A DNA stretch of 64,000 nt from Nonomuraea sp. NEAU-A123 (GTDB lineage Bacteria > Actinomycetota > Actinomycetes > Streptosporangiales > Streptosporangiaceae): contig NZ_JAHFZZ010000015.1 of the NCBI RefSeq assembly GCF_018603905.1, positions 124,001 through 188,000 on the forward strand, written 5' to 3'. Made by a program: the position numbers and the translations under genes. This document shows, piece after piece, positions 8,708-16,773 of this stretch. Each line of letters begins with the position of its first letter. Within the stretch, counting starts at the first letter, position 1. The notes beneath the pieces are model-generated. The model ran no database searches and was not told where the DNA came from. It saw only the letters and a list, made by a program, of their open reading frames with translations.

Positions 8708-9253
8708 ATGAGAGTGGAGCAAGGGGCACTCGCGGGCACGCTGCTGTTCATCCCGAGCCCGCACAGCGACGAGCGCGGCCTGTTCACCAGGACGTTCGAC
8801 GCCGGGATCGCGGCCGAGCACGGCCTGGACGGCGCGGCGTTCGTCCAGGACAGCCAGTCCCGTACGGTCAAGGGCGCGATCAGGGCCATGCACGGCCGCT
8901 CGGGCCGGGGCGAGGCCAAGCTCGTCAGGTGCGCCCGCGGCGCGGTGTTCGACGTGCTCGTGGACGCCAGGCCCGGCTCGGCCACCTTCGGTGAGCGGAT
9001 GTCGGTGGTCCTCGACGACGAGACTTTCACCCACCTGTACGTCCCGCCGGGTCTGCTCCACGGTTACCAGGCGCTGAGCGACGCCGACGTCTGCTACCGG
9101 ATCGACCGGCCGCACGACCCGGCCGAGGACATCTCCGTGCGCTACGACGACCCCGACCTGGCGATCGACTGGCCGCTCCCGGTCTCGGCGATCAGCGCGC
9201 GGGATCTGGCGGCCGGCTCGTGGAAACAGGCACGGCGGCGCCTGGAAGGCTGA
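8708..9253 (+). CDS. dTDP-4-dehydrorhamnose 3,5-epimerase-like protein (RmlC family, copy 1)
   Basis: RmlC-family cupin, expected to epimerise a dTDP-4-keto-6-deoxyhexose. The 181-residue protein has SDERGLFTRTFD, the active-site region AIRAMHGRSG with the family histidine, KLVRCARGAVFDVLVDARPGS, and the YVPPGLLHGYQ strand. The segment that reads TDYYxP in standard RmlC is DRPHDP here, so the usual tyrosine seems missing; single-centre epimerisation or altered chemistry is possible. ATG 8708 has AGGA at 8694-8697. Its 3' end overlaps the convergent ligase-like gene by 62 bases. Confidence 0.85.
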   Translation: MRVEQGALAGTLLFIPSPHSDERGLFTRTFDAGIAAEHGLDGAAFVQDSQSRTVKGAIRAMHGRSGRGEAKLVRCARGAVFDVLVDARPGSATFGERMSVVLDDETFTHLYVPPGLLHGYQALSDADVCYRIDRPHDPAEDISVRYDDPDLAIDWPLPVSAISARDLAAGSWKQARRRLEG

Positions 9254-10547
9254 CCTCGCGGCGCGCGGCCCGCATCAGCGCCCCGGCCATGCCGATGAGC
9301 AGGAACGACAGCGCGGTGGCCGTGCTGAAGGAGTTGAGGTCGAACGTGGCCGACCCCACCATCGGCACGATCAGGCAGGCGGCCAGCGTCAGCCCGAGGT
9401 CGCGGGTCTGGTCGTCCGCACTCAGCCGCCTGGCGCGCAGGGCCGACCACATCCCGACGACGAAGAGGCCGACGAACGCCAGCACACCGATCGCCCCGCC
9501 CTGCACGGCCGTCAGCAGGTACTGGTTGTCGAAGACGGGGTGGTGCGGCGGGAACCAGGTGCCGTTGCCCCTGCCCAGCAGGGGATGCTGCGAGAACTCC
9601 GCGATCGCCGTGGTGTAGTCGTTGGTCCGCCAGCGCAGGCTCTCGTCGTTGTCGAGGTTGGTGAACAGCCCGGCGATCGCGCCGATCAAGCCGGGGACGA
9701 GCAGCTTCATGACGACCAGGAACCCGGCCAGCGCGGCGGCCGCCCTGACGCGCCGGGCGTTGGGCCAGCCGAGGAACAGCACCGCCCCGGAGGCGGCCAG
9801 GCCCAGGACCGTCGAGCGCGAGGCGGAGAAGGCCATCCCGCAGGCGATCAGCGTCACCAGGAGCCACCAGCGGCGCTGCGGCTCACCGCGTTCGCGCGCG
9901 CCGAAGGCGTAGTGGAGGGCGACCGGCAGCACCATCGCGGACACGACACCGAACTCGATGGGGTGCCCCGCGGTCGAGGCCACCCGGTTGAGCCCGTTGC
10001 GCTCCAGGATCGTCACTTCCACCGCCCGTACGCGGCTGCCGGGAATCTGCATGTACTGGGTCAGGTCGAACGACAGCACGAACTGGACCGCGCCGATCAC
10101 CCCCATGATGGCCCCGGCCACCACCAGCGTCTTCAGCACCAGGTCGATCCGCTCGCGGCTCGGCACCCCGTCCACGCCGATCAGCGAGATGCCCACCATC
10201 GCGACCGCGATGACGAGCACGTGGTCGGACAGGTCCAGCTCGTACGAGGGCAGGAACCCGGCCGTCGCGTAGGCGTAGGTCGCCAGGAAGGCGAGCGCGT
10301 AGAAGTAGATCGCGTACCGCACCGCCGCCGGTCCCTTGGCCGCGCCGAGCGTACTGGTGAGGTGCGCGCAGAACCACCACACGGCGGCGAACAGCCCGAT
10401 GGCCTCCGCGTAGGTGAGGTCGAACGGCAGGCCGCCGATCACCTGGCGGGCGGGCACCAGCATGAGGACCACGGTGAAGATCGCGCACAGGGTGGCGGCG
10501 TCGGCCCGGTTGGGCACCGGCCGGGCGATGGATCGCTCTATTGCCAC
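9192..10547 (-). CDS. O-antigen ligase/polymerase-like membrane protein
   Basis: A 451-residue polytopic membrane protein of the O-antigen ligase / Wzy polymerase type, with about eleven hydrophobic segments and a large periplasmic-type loop (about 330-360) holding RWRTNDYTTAIAEF, HPLLGRGNGTWF and HPVFDNQYLL, the pattern of Wzy/WaaL proteins. It would polymerise or ligate lipid-linked repeat units outside the membrane. The GTG start at 10547 lies two bases after the stop of the Wzz-like gene, so the two are coupled; polymerase plus chain-length regulator is a common pairing. Its end overlaps the convergent rmlC-like gene. Confidence 0.85.
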   Translation of the reverse strand: MAIERSIARPVPNRADAATLCAIFTVVLMLVPARQVIGGLPFDLTYAEAIGLFAAVWWFCAHLTSTLGAAKGPAAVRYAIYFYALAFLATYAYATAGFLPSYELDLSDHVLVIAVAMVGISLIGVDGVPSRERIDLVLKTLVVAGAIMGVIGAVQFVLSFDLTQYMQIPGSRVRAVEVTILERNGLNRVASTAGHPIEFGVVSAMVLPVALHYAFGARERGEPQRRWWLLVTLIACGMAFSASRSTVLGLAASGAVLFLGWPNARRVRAAAALAGFLVVMKLLVPGLIGAIAGLFTNLDNDESLRWRTNDYTTAIAEFSQHPLLGRGNGTWFPPHHPVFDNQYLLTAVQGGAIGVLAFVGLFVVGMWSALRARRLSADDQTRDLGLTLAACLIVPMVGSATFDLNSFSTATALSFLLIGMAGALMRAARREVSLPGAAVPVSTSRPPDPAR

Positions 10548-10549
10548 GT

Positions 10550-11275
10550 TCAACGCTGCAACACCGCTTCCTCGGTGCGGACACCGGTCTCGGGCGCCGA
10601 TTCCGGCTCGCCCTCCTCCCGCCTGCGTCGCAGCCCGGCCATGACGCTCTCGGTGCAGAAGGAGGCGCCCAACGCGGCGGCCACGCCCAGTGCGAACACG
10701 GCCGCGGCGCTGCGGATCTTCCCGCCGCGCTGCGGCTGCGGCTCGGTCGGGGCGACCATCTCGTTCAGGTTGATGTACGTCTCCGGCGGGGCTTTCAGCA
10801 TCTCCTGGCGCCGTTTCAGCTCGACCTTGGCCCGCTCGGCGACCCTGACCACGATCGCCCGCGCGTCCTGGGGCGCCCGGCTCGTGCCCTCGATGACCAC
10901 GAAGGGCGCGCTGATGAGCAGCTCGGGGTTGGGGTGCCCGTTGTTGACCTTGTACGTGGTGTCGCCGTCCGCCCGGACGCCCATCTGGTCGGCCACCTCC
11001 TTGGTGTTGAGGATCTGCACCAGGATGGAGGCCGACATGTTCAGCCCGCCGTCGAAGTTCAGCAGCGGGTTGATCAGCGGGTTGGGATTCTTGGGGTTCG
11101 GCGGCCGGTACGAGCCGTTCGGCGGCACCGTGAGCACCATGAGCGTCGTCGAGGTGTACTGGACGGGGATCTGCGTGTAGACACCGTAGGCGGCGGTGAG
11201 CGTCAGCAGGAACGCGGGAGCCGCGACATACCAGCGACGCAGGAGGACGGTGATCGCTCTCCAGAAGTCCAACAC
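10550..11275 (-). CDS. Wzz-like chain-length determinant membrane protein (copy 1)
   Basis: A 241-residue protein with a membrane helix near each end (about residues 14-34 and 185-205) and a soluble domain between them, the layout of Wzz/capsule chain-length regulators without a kinase domain. It shares with the second Wzz-like gene the blocks PxNPLLNFDGGLN versus TNPLLQYNDGLR and a final Arg-rich tail. The GTG at 11275 gives an N-terminus, LDFWRAI, that aligns with AFWNDLF of the paralogue; an in-frame GTG at 11296 is the alternative. It probably controls polymer length together with the adjacent polymerase-like protein. Confidence 0.78.
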   Translation of the reverse strand: MLDFWRAITVLLRRWYVAAPAFLLTLTAAYGVYTQIPVQYTSTTLMVLTVPPNGSYRPPNPKNPNPLINPLLNFDGGLNMSASILVQILNTKEVADQMGVRADGDTTYKVNNGHPNPELLISAPFVVIEGTSRAPQDARAIVVRVAERAKVELKRRQEMLKAPPETYINLNEMVAPTEPQPQRGGKIRSAAAVFALGVAAALGASFCTESVMAGLRRRREEGEPESAPETGVRTEEAVLQR

Positions 11276-11330
11276 AGCCCCCCAGGCTTCTAACACCCGT
11301 ACGACAAGCCATCGCCGAGGCTGCGACCAG

Positions 11331-11351
11331 CGTTACTTATCGCATGTAACG
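11331..11351. promoter_or_regulatory. Inverted repeat CGTTAC-N9-GTAACG in divergent gap
   Basis: The 106-base divergent gap between Wzz copy 1 and the DUF6492-type glycosyltransferase carries perfect six-base arms, CGTTAC (11331-11336) and GTAACG (11346-11351), nine bases apart. The same hexamer recurs upstream of other starts in this locus. It could bind a locus regulator; no regulator gene is present in the polysaccharide locus itself. Confidence 0.4.
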
Positions 11352-11381
11352 TGCCAAAGCCTCCTCCCGATAGAGGGTGAC

Positions 11382-12278
11382 GTGACCAAGCCCCTGAACT
11401 CGCTGGCCGTCGTCACTCCCAGCTATGGGCCCGACGCGGATCAGTTCGCCGATCTGCACCGCTCCGTGCTGGAGTACACGCCGGAGGACACCGTCCACCA
11501 CGTCTTCGTGCCGCGTGCCGACCGGCCGCTGTTCGCCGCGCACGAAGGGCCCCGTTGCCGGGTGAGGACCGTGGGCGAGCTGCTGCCGAAGCGCTACGTC
11601 AAGGTGCCCCGGCTGGGGATGTGGGTCAACGTCCTGCGGCCCTGGCCGCCCGTACGCGGCTGGGTGATGCAGCAGATCGTCAAGCTGGCGGCCACGGCGG
11701 CGATGGACGCGGACGTGGTCCTGGTGGCCGACTCCGACGTGGTGCTCGTCCGGCCGACGACGGCCCAGCGCGCCCTGGTCAACGGCAGGCCGCTGCTGCA
11801 CCGGCTGGAGGACGGGGTGCACCCGCTCATGACGCGGCACGTGCTGTGGCACCGTGTCGCCCGCGAGCTGCTCCGGCTGCCGCCCCCGCCCGAGCCCCCG
11901 CTGCCCGACTACATGAGCCCGCTCACCTTCTGGGACCCCGCCATCGTGCGGGGGCTCCAGCGACGGCTCACCGAGAACATGGGGCGGCAGTGGGCCGACG
12001 TCTTCGGATCCAGGCTGCACGTGTCGGAGTTCATGCTCTACGGCCTCTTCGTGGACGAGGTGCTCAGCGCGCCGGGCGGGCGCCCGCCGTCGGACACCTC
12101 CCTGTGCCACAAGACCCCGGACGAGTCGCCGATGGACCTGCCGACCGCCCTGGCCTTCGCCGACCGCCTCGAACCCGGGGCGATCGGCATGATGGTCTCC
12201 GCCAAGTCGGGGACCCCGCGAGAGGTACGGCAGGCGGCCATCAGGCGCTGTGCCGAGGTCGCCAACCGGGTCTCCTAG
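11382..12278 (+). CDS. DUF6492-type glycosyltransferase
   Basis: A 298-residue cytoplasmic protein resembling the DUF6492 group of putative glycosyltransferases. It opens with LAVVTPSYGPDADQFADL, has a DxD-like VLVADSDVVLVRP (about residues 113-125) suited to nucleotide-sugar/metal binding, and ends with a helical domain. GTG 11382 was chosen because GAGGG lies nine bases upstream and the GT fold begins at once. It is transcribed alone on the plus strand inside the polysaccharide locus; its stop shares CTAG with the stop of the convergent Wzz-like gene. Donor and acceptor unknown. Confidence 0.78.
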   Translation: MTKPLNSLAVVTPSYGPDADQFADLHRSVLEYTPEDTVHHVFVPRADRPLFAAHEGPRCRVRTVGELLPKRYVKVPRLGMWVNVLRPWPPVRGWVMQQIVKLAATAAMDADVVLVADSDVVLVRPTTAQRALVNGRPLLHRLEDGVHPLMTRHVLWHRVARELLRLPPPPEPPLPDYMSPLTFWDPAIVRGLQRRLTENMGRQWADVFGSRLHVSEFMLYGLFVDEVLSAPGGRPPSDTSLCHKTPDESPMDLPTALAFADRLEPGAIGMMVSAKSGTPREVRQAAIRRCAEVANRVS

Positions 12279-13231
12279 CCCGCGTGGCCGTCCCGGTCGG
12301 ACTTGCGCGGGTCGGTGACGGCGCCCAGCAGCTCGCTCGTGATCCGGGCGAACTCCTCCGTCGGCGGGTCGTCGTTCTCCCGGTCCGCGGCCGAGCCGTC
12401 ACCGGATGCTCCGGACGGGCCGTCGTCCGATCCGCCGGGTGCGGGCGTGGCAGTACCGCTCGCCGACGCGGCGGAGGGTGATCGGCCGTTGAGCGCGGGC
12501 CCGTTCACCACGTCCGGTACGGCGACAGGGACGGCCGCGGCGACGTCCGCCTCGCTCTCGGCCGTTCCCGCCGGAGCGGGCCGGCCGCGAAGGCGGCGGA
12601 CCGACATCAGGTAGGCGCCGCCGAAGCCGAGCAGCAGGGCCACGACCAGCACTTCCACGGCCAACTGGATCTTGCCCGTGCCATCGTACTCGACCGGGAT
12701 CAGCGCCACGTTGTTGACCGCGATGAACGTGCTCTTCGGCGCGCCGAGCGAGCCCTGGTAGCTGGTCAGCTCCTCACGCAGGCGCCGCTCCGCCCGCTCC
12801 AGGATGGCCTTGGCGGTCGCCGCCGTCGGGTCCTCGACCGCGATGTGGATGAACGGCCCCTGCGTCACGACGCCGAGCAGGTCGGCGTTCGACCGGCCGT
12901 CGTCGATGACGATCTCGGTGCTGCCGTTCTCCGCGATCCCGAGCTTGCGCAGCTCGTCCTTGCTGTTGAGGGCCAGGATGAGGATGCCCGCGACCGTCCG
13001 CAGCCCGTCGTTGTACTGCAACAGCGGATTGGTCAGGCCGACCGGCTTGGCCGGGTCCATCGACAGGGTGCCACCGGACGGCGGCGCGGTGAGGATAAGT
13101 GACGACTCCGTCTTATAACGCGGCGAACCCAGGAAAAACGCCGCTGTCGCGAAGATCAGGGCGAGGGCGATGATGGGAGGTCCAACGCGCTTGTTTCGGA
13201 TAAGGCCGAACAGATCGTTCCAAAAAGCCAT
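12275..13231 (-). CDS. Wzz-like chain-length determinant membrane protein (copy 2)
   Basis: A 318-residue relative of the other Wzz-like protein: first membrane helix about residues 18-36, extracytoplasmic domain with TNPLLQYNDGLRTVAGIL and a coiled region ILERAERRLREEL, second helix about 185-205 (VEVLVVALLLGFGG), then a cytoplasmic tail of about 110 residues rich in Ala, Ser, Pro, Gly and Asp. The disordered tail is absent from copy 1. GGCGGG lies upstream of ATG 13231. It may assist chain-length control or export. Monocistronic, divergent from the next GT2 gene. Confidence 0.78.
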   Translation of the reverse strand: MAFWNDLFGLIRNKRVGPPIIALALIFATAAFFLGSPRYKTESSLILTAPPSGGTLSMDPAKPVGLTNPLLQYNDGLRTVAGILILALNSKDELRKLGIAENGSTEIVIDDGRSNADLLGVVTQGPFIHIAVEDPTAATAKAILERAERRLREELTSYQGSLGAPKSTFIAVNNVALIPVEYDGTGKIQLAVEVLVVALLLGFGGAYLMSVRRLRGRPAPAGTAESEADVAAAVPVAVPDVVNGPALNGRSPSAASASGTATPAPGGSDDGPSGASGDGSAADRENDDPPTEEFARITSELLGAVTDPRKSDRDGHAG

Positions 13232-13408
13232 ATTTACCCGCCCAAGCCCCCGCAGTATGAGCCATGCCTGGCCAAAAAAAATGGTACAGATTGCTTATCG
13301 TGACCGCTCGGTGCGATGTTACGAATCGCTGCTCTTGGTTGCCGTTCGCCCTACTTCGCGAGACCATCGCCCCGACCGTACCTCAGCCTCCGCAGAAAGG
13401 CTGGCCGG

Positions 13409-14377
13409 ATGACGTCCAGATCACCGCACGTACGCTCTTCCGCCCCACTCGTCGGTCGCGCCGCGCCGCCCATCGGGGTCGGCATGCCGGTCTACAACGG
13501 CGAGCCGTACCTGGAGGGCGCCCTGCGATCGGTGCTCTCCCAGAAGGGCGTCGACTTCGAGCTGGTGATCGCCGACAACTGCTCGACGGACGGCACCGAG
13601 GAGCTCTGCCGCGAGCTGGCCAGGACCGACCCACGCGTCCGCTACCTGCGGCGCGAGCGCAACGTCGGCATCACGGCCAACCACAACAAGGTCGTCCACG
13701 AGACCCGCGGCGAGTTCTTCTCCTACGCCACGTCCGACGACGAGTACCGCGAGGACCGCCTGGCGCTGCTCTCGGCGGCGCTGCGTCGGCATCCGACGGC
13801 CGCCGCCGCCGTCTCGGGCGTCGAGGAGATCGACGAGGCGGGGCGGACGATCGGCACCTGGCGCGACACCGCCCCCACCGACCAGCCCGATCCGGTGGCG
13901 CGCCTACGCCACCGGCTGGACAACTACGACGAGACCATGCACTTCTACGGCCTCATGCGCCGGGAGACGCTGCTGCGCGCCCGGCCCCTGGAGCCCATCC
14001 TGCCCGCCGACCGGGTGATGATCTCGGGCCTGGCGCTGCTCGGGCCGCTGGTCGTGGTGGACGAGCTGCTGCTGCGGCACCGCAACCACTCGGGCAGCAA
14101 CAGCCAGGTCAACCACGCGCGGGCCTTCCGCGCCCGCGAGCTGCCCGGAGACCAGCGCTTCTTCCTGCCCAACGTGGAGGAGGGCCGCGCGCTGCTCCGG
14201 GTCATCAGGAACGCTCCACTCAGCCCCGGCCAGCGGCTGCGCGCCTACGCGGCGCTGCGCCCCTGGCTGCGGCGCAACGCCGTGCCCATGGCCCGCAACG
14301 TCGCCCACTCCGGCATCGACGTGGCCCGCGGCTGGCGGGGCCGGCTCAGCTCATCACCACCTCGCGAATCTTCCTGA
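13409..14377 (+). CDS. Family 2 glycosyltransferase
   Basis: A 322-residue GT2 (GT-A) glycosyltransferase. Residues about 20-130 show VGMPVYNGEPYLEGAL, FELVIADNCSTDGTEE, NVGITANHNKVV and YATSDDEYRED, where the DDE replaces the usual DxD. It would transfer one sugar to a lipid-linked precursor in the cytoplasm. ATG 13409 is preceded by AGAAAGG at 13394-13400. The last 32 bases overlap the convergent flippase gene. Sugar specificity cannot be read from sequence. Confidence 0.86.
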   Translation: MTSRSPHVRSSAPLVGRAAPPIGVGMPVYNGEPYLEGALRSVLSQKGVDFELVIADNCSTDGTEELCRELARTDPRVRYLRRERNVGITANHNKVVHETRGEFFSYATSDDEYREDRLALLSAALRRHPTAAAAVSGVEEIDEAGRTIGTWRDTAPTDQPDPVARLRHRLDNYDETMHFYGLMRRETLLRARPLEPILPADRVMISGLALLGPLVVVDELLLRHRNHSGSNSQVNHARAFRARELPGDQRFFLPNVEEGRALLRVIRNAPLSPGQRLRAYAALRPWLRRNAVPMARNVAHSGIDVARGWRGRLSSSPPRESS

Positions 14378-15809
14378 TCCGCTCCCGCGAGAGCCCCGTC
14401 ATCACGTACACGATCACTCCGGCTCCGCCCGCGGCGCAGAGCCGGACGAAGTCGATGGCCCCCTCGGTCCACCTGGACACCAGCCAGGCGGCGAGGCCGG
14501 CCAGCAGGCCGCCGAGCAGCAGCCGGAGTATCCCGGGAAGGACCGGCCCGAGCACGACCCCCGAGCGGCGCAGTTGCAGCGCCGTCACGGGAAGGGCGAT
14601 CAGGAGCGCGACGGCCGCGTGCGCGATCGCCACACCCCGGATGCCGTCCAGACGCGCGCCCGCGTAGAGCGCGGGCAGCAGCGCCACGGCCCAGCTCAGG
14701 TTCATCCACACGACGAGCCTGGTCGCGCCGAGCGAGGTCAGGATGTCGAAGGCCAGCGCGGTGAGCATCCGCACCACCATCAGCGCCATGAGGAAGGACA
14801 GCGCCTGGGCGGCGGGCAGCCACCTCTCGCCGTACAGGAAGGGCACGACCAGGGGCGCCAGCACGCCGAAGAGGACAGCGACAGGCAGCACCAGTGTGAT
14901 CAGCATCGGCACGATCTGCTGGACGCGCGCGGAGAACGCCTCGGGGCGCTCCTCGGCGACCCGCGAGAAGCCGGGCAGCGTGACATGGCGCAGGGCCTCG
15001 CCGACCAGGCCGGGCACCCAGCTCGACACGTTCAGCGCGATCATGTAGAAGCCGAGCGTGGTGGCGCCCAGCAGCCGGCCGATGATGATCGCGTCGGCGT
15101 TGAGCACCAGCGCCTCGATGGCCAGGCTGACCGCCAGGGGCACGCCGAAGCCGAGCAGCTTGCGGGCGATGGCGCGGTCGAAGCCCAGCCGGAGGGGCAT
15201 CCTGGCCCAGTAGAACACCAGGATGCCGCTCACCAGGGAGTTGGCCACCGCGCCGATGACGAAGCTGTAGACGCCCGCGCCCGTGGCCGCCAGCGTGATC
15301 GCCACCGGCACCTGGACGGCGATGCCCGCCATGTTCGCCTTGGCTATCTTGTCCTGCTGGAAGCCACGCAGCATGACCGCGCTGCGTACGTTGACGAACC
15401 CGTCGATCACGATGATCACGGTGAGCAGCCGCACCACGGGCGTGGCGGAGACGTTGCCCGCCAGGCCGGTGAACCAGGGCGCCGCCACCCAGAACACGGC
15501 GTAGATGGCCACGCTGAGGGTGATGACCACGGTGGTCGCGGTGACCACCATGTCCTCCAGCTTGCCGCGCCACTGCACGACGGCCGCGACGATGCCGGCG
15601 TCGTTGACGTAGAAGAGGAACTGGTTGGCGGCCAGCGCGACCGCGTACAACCCGAAGTCGGCCGGGGCGAGCAGGCGGGCGAGCACGAGGCTCAGGGTGA
15701 AGGTGGCCAGCTTCGACCCGCCCCTGGCCAGCAGCCCCCACCGCAGTCCCCTGCTCGCCGACCCGGCCCGGTGATCGCTGACGGGTTCGTTGGCTACCGG
15801 CTCACTCAC
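14346..15809 (-). CDS. Wzx-type polysaccharide flippase
   Basis: A 487-residue polytopic protein of the MOP/polysaccharide transporter superfamily with about fourteen hydrophobic segments. Landmarks include WGLLARGGSKLATF near the N-terminus, LARLLAPADFGLYAVALAANQF, ADAIIIGRLLGATTLGFYMIA in the middle and PGFSRVAEERPEAF. It would move the undecaprenyl-linked repeat unit across the membrane. GTG 15809 overlaps the upstream gene by eight bases, so it is the last member of a seven-gene coupled operon that starts at 21713. Confidence 0.88.
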   Translation of the reverse strand: MSEPVANEPVSDHRAGSASRGLRWGLLARGGSKLATFTLSLVLARLLAPADFGLYAVALAANQFLFYVNDAGIVAAVVQWRGKLEDMVVTATTVVITLSVAIYAVFWVAAPWFTGLAGNVSATPVVRLLTVIIVIDGFVNVRSAVMLRGFQQDKIAKANMAGIAVQVPVAITLAATGAGVYSFVIGAVANSLVSGILVFYWARMPLRLGFDRAIARKLLGFGVPLAVSLAIEALVLNADAIIIGRLLGATTLGFYMIALNVSSWVPGLVGEALRHVTLPGFSRVAEERPEAFSARVQQIVPMLITLVLPVAVLFGVLAPLVVPFLYGERWLPAAQALSFLMALMVVRMLTALAFDILTSLGATRLVVWMNLSWAVALLPALYAGARLDGIRGVAIAHAAVALLIALPVTALQLRRSGVVLGPVLPGILRLLLGGLLAGLAAWLVSRWTEGAIDFVRLCAAGGAGVIVYVMTGLSRERIRKIREVVMS

Positions 15810-16773
15810 CGTCCGCGACCCGTTCCAGCCAGATCTCACGCCAGAAGGGGAAGAACTCCCGCGGGCAGTTCAGCGAGTGGACGCCCTCGCACACCACGCC
15901 CTCCAGCACGATGCAGGGCGTCTTCATCTCCAGCATCCGCCCGCTGGGCTCGTCGATGCAGCGGTCCACCCGGGCGCGCACCCGCGCGGTGCGGCCGCAG
16001 TGGCGGGCCAGTTCGGCGTCGAAGTTCATGCCGCGGTTGGAGAGGTCCTCGTTGACGGTGTCCAGGATCTCCTGCTTGGACCGCACGCGGACCAGCTCGC
16101 CCGGCTGGAGGTCCAGCGTCTGGACCGGCGTACGGCCCCTGACGTTGCCCTTCATCTGGCCCCACGGCCGGCCGCCCTTGATCCGTAACGCGCGGGGGAG
16201 CTTCCTTCTGGTCAGGTGCTGGAACCGGTTGTACAGCCCGATCCCGGTGGCCTGCAGGGTTCTGAGCACACCGACGTTGCGCGTCCGCACATCCGCCACG
16301 AACTGCCCCAGATCGGCCATCGGCAGCGGCACCGGAGCCGCTCTGAGCAGCTCGGTAGCCTGGCAGGAGTAGCGTTCCGCGCCGTCCTCGGCCGGCGGCT
16401 TGCGGCTGTTGATCTCCAGCAGCGGCAGCAGCCGGGAGTCGGGCACGGCGTGCGAGGGCAGCTCGTCGGCCGCGACCCGCTTGATCCACGCCTGTTTCCA
16501 GTACATGGAGCAGGCCGTCTGGCAGCCGCCGTGCGCCGAGCCGTCACACCGCGCGCCGAGCAGGTGCACGGCGCTGTCCATCCGCCGCAGGCCCGTCTTC
16601 GTCAGCGTGTCGCACAGCTTGTGCGCCACCTTGTGCACGGTCAGGCGCTGGCCGCAGAACTTCAGCATCTCCGGCATGAACGGCAGGCCGTCCAGCTCGC
16701 CACGCTCGTCCAGCGTGGCCAGGATCTCGGCCTCGCTGCGGATCTCCACCAGGTCTCCGACCCGCAAGCTCAT
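15802..16773 (-). CDS. Protein of unknown function with a duplicated Cys-containing domain
   Basis: A 323-residue soluble protein I cannot assign to a named family. Its first and last hundred residues are copies of one domain: LRVGDLVEIRSEAEILATLD aligns with LQPGELVRVRSKQEILDTVN, FCGQRLTVHKV with HCGRTARVRARV, and CDGSAHGGCQTACSMYWKQAW with CEGVHSLNCPREFFPFWREIW, each closing on KRV or ERV. The paired cysteines and conserved FW/YW suggest a metal- or cofactor-binding module. A linker of about 100 residues joins the copies. ATG 16773 overlaps the stop of the DUF4910 gene (ATGA); ATG 16782 is possible. Position between DUF4910 and flippase suggests a role in making or exporting the repeat unit (inference). 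Confidence 0.75.
   Translation of the reverse strand: MSLRVGDLVEIRSEAEILATLDERGELDGLPFMPEMLKFCGQRLTVHKVAHKLCDTLTKTGLRRMDSAVHLLGARCDGSAHGGCQTACSMYWKQAWIKRVAADELPSHAVPDSRLLPLLEINSRKPPAEDGAERYSCQATELLRAAPVPLPMADLGQFVADVRTRNVGVLRTLQATGIGLYNRFQHLTRRKLPRALRIKGGRPWGQMKGNVRGRTPVQTLDLQPGELVRVRSKQEILDTVNEDLSNRGMNFDAELARHCGRTARVRARVDRCIDEPSGRMLEMKTPCIVLEGVVCEGVHSLNCPREFFPFWREIWLERVADGE

Noticed and set aside
9540..11180. Long plus-strand open frame (546 codons) opposite the ligase-like and Wzz-like genes
   Set aside because: It is a GC-bias shadow: Arg/Gly/His-rich composition with no motif, antisense to two clear membrane-protein genes.
13261..13284. GCCA-N4-TGGC followed by eight A, terminator-like
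   Set aside because: For a terminator the T-tract must follow the stem on the transcribed strand; here the order is reversed for the minus-strand gene and no plus-strand gene ends there.
14574..16055. 493-codon plus-strand frame
   Set aside because: Shadow of the flippase and duplicated-domain genes.
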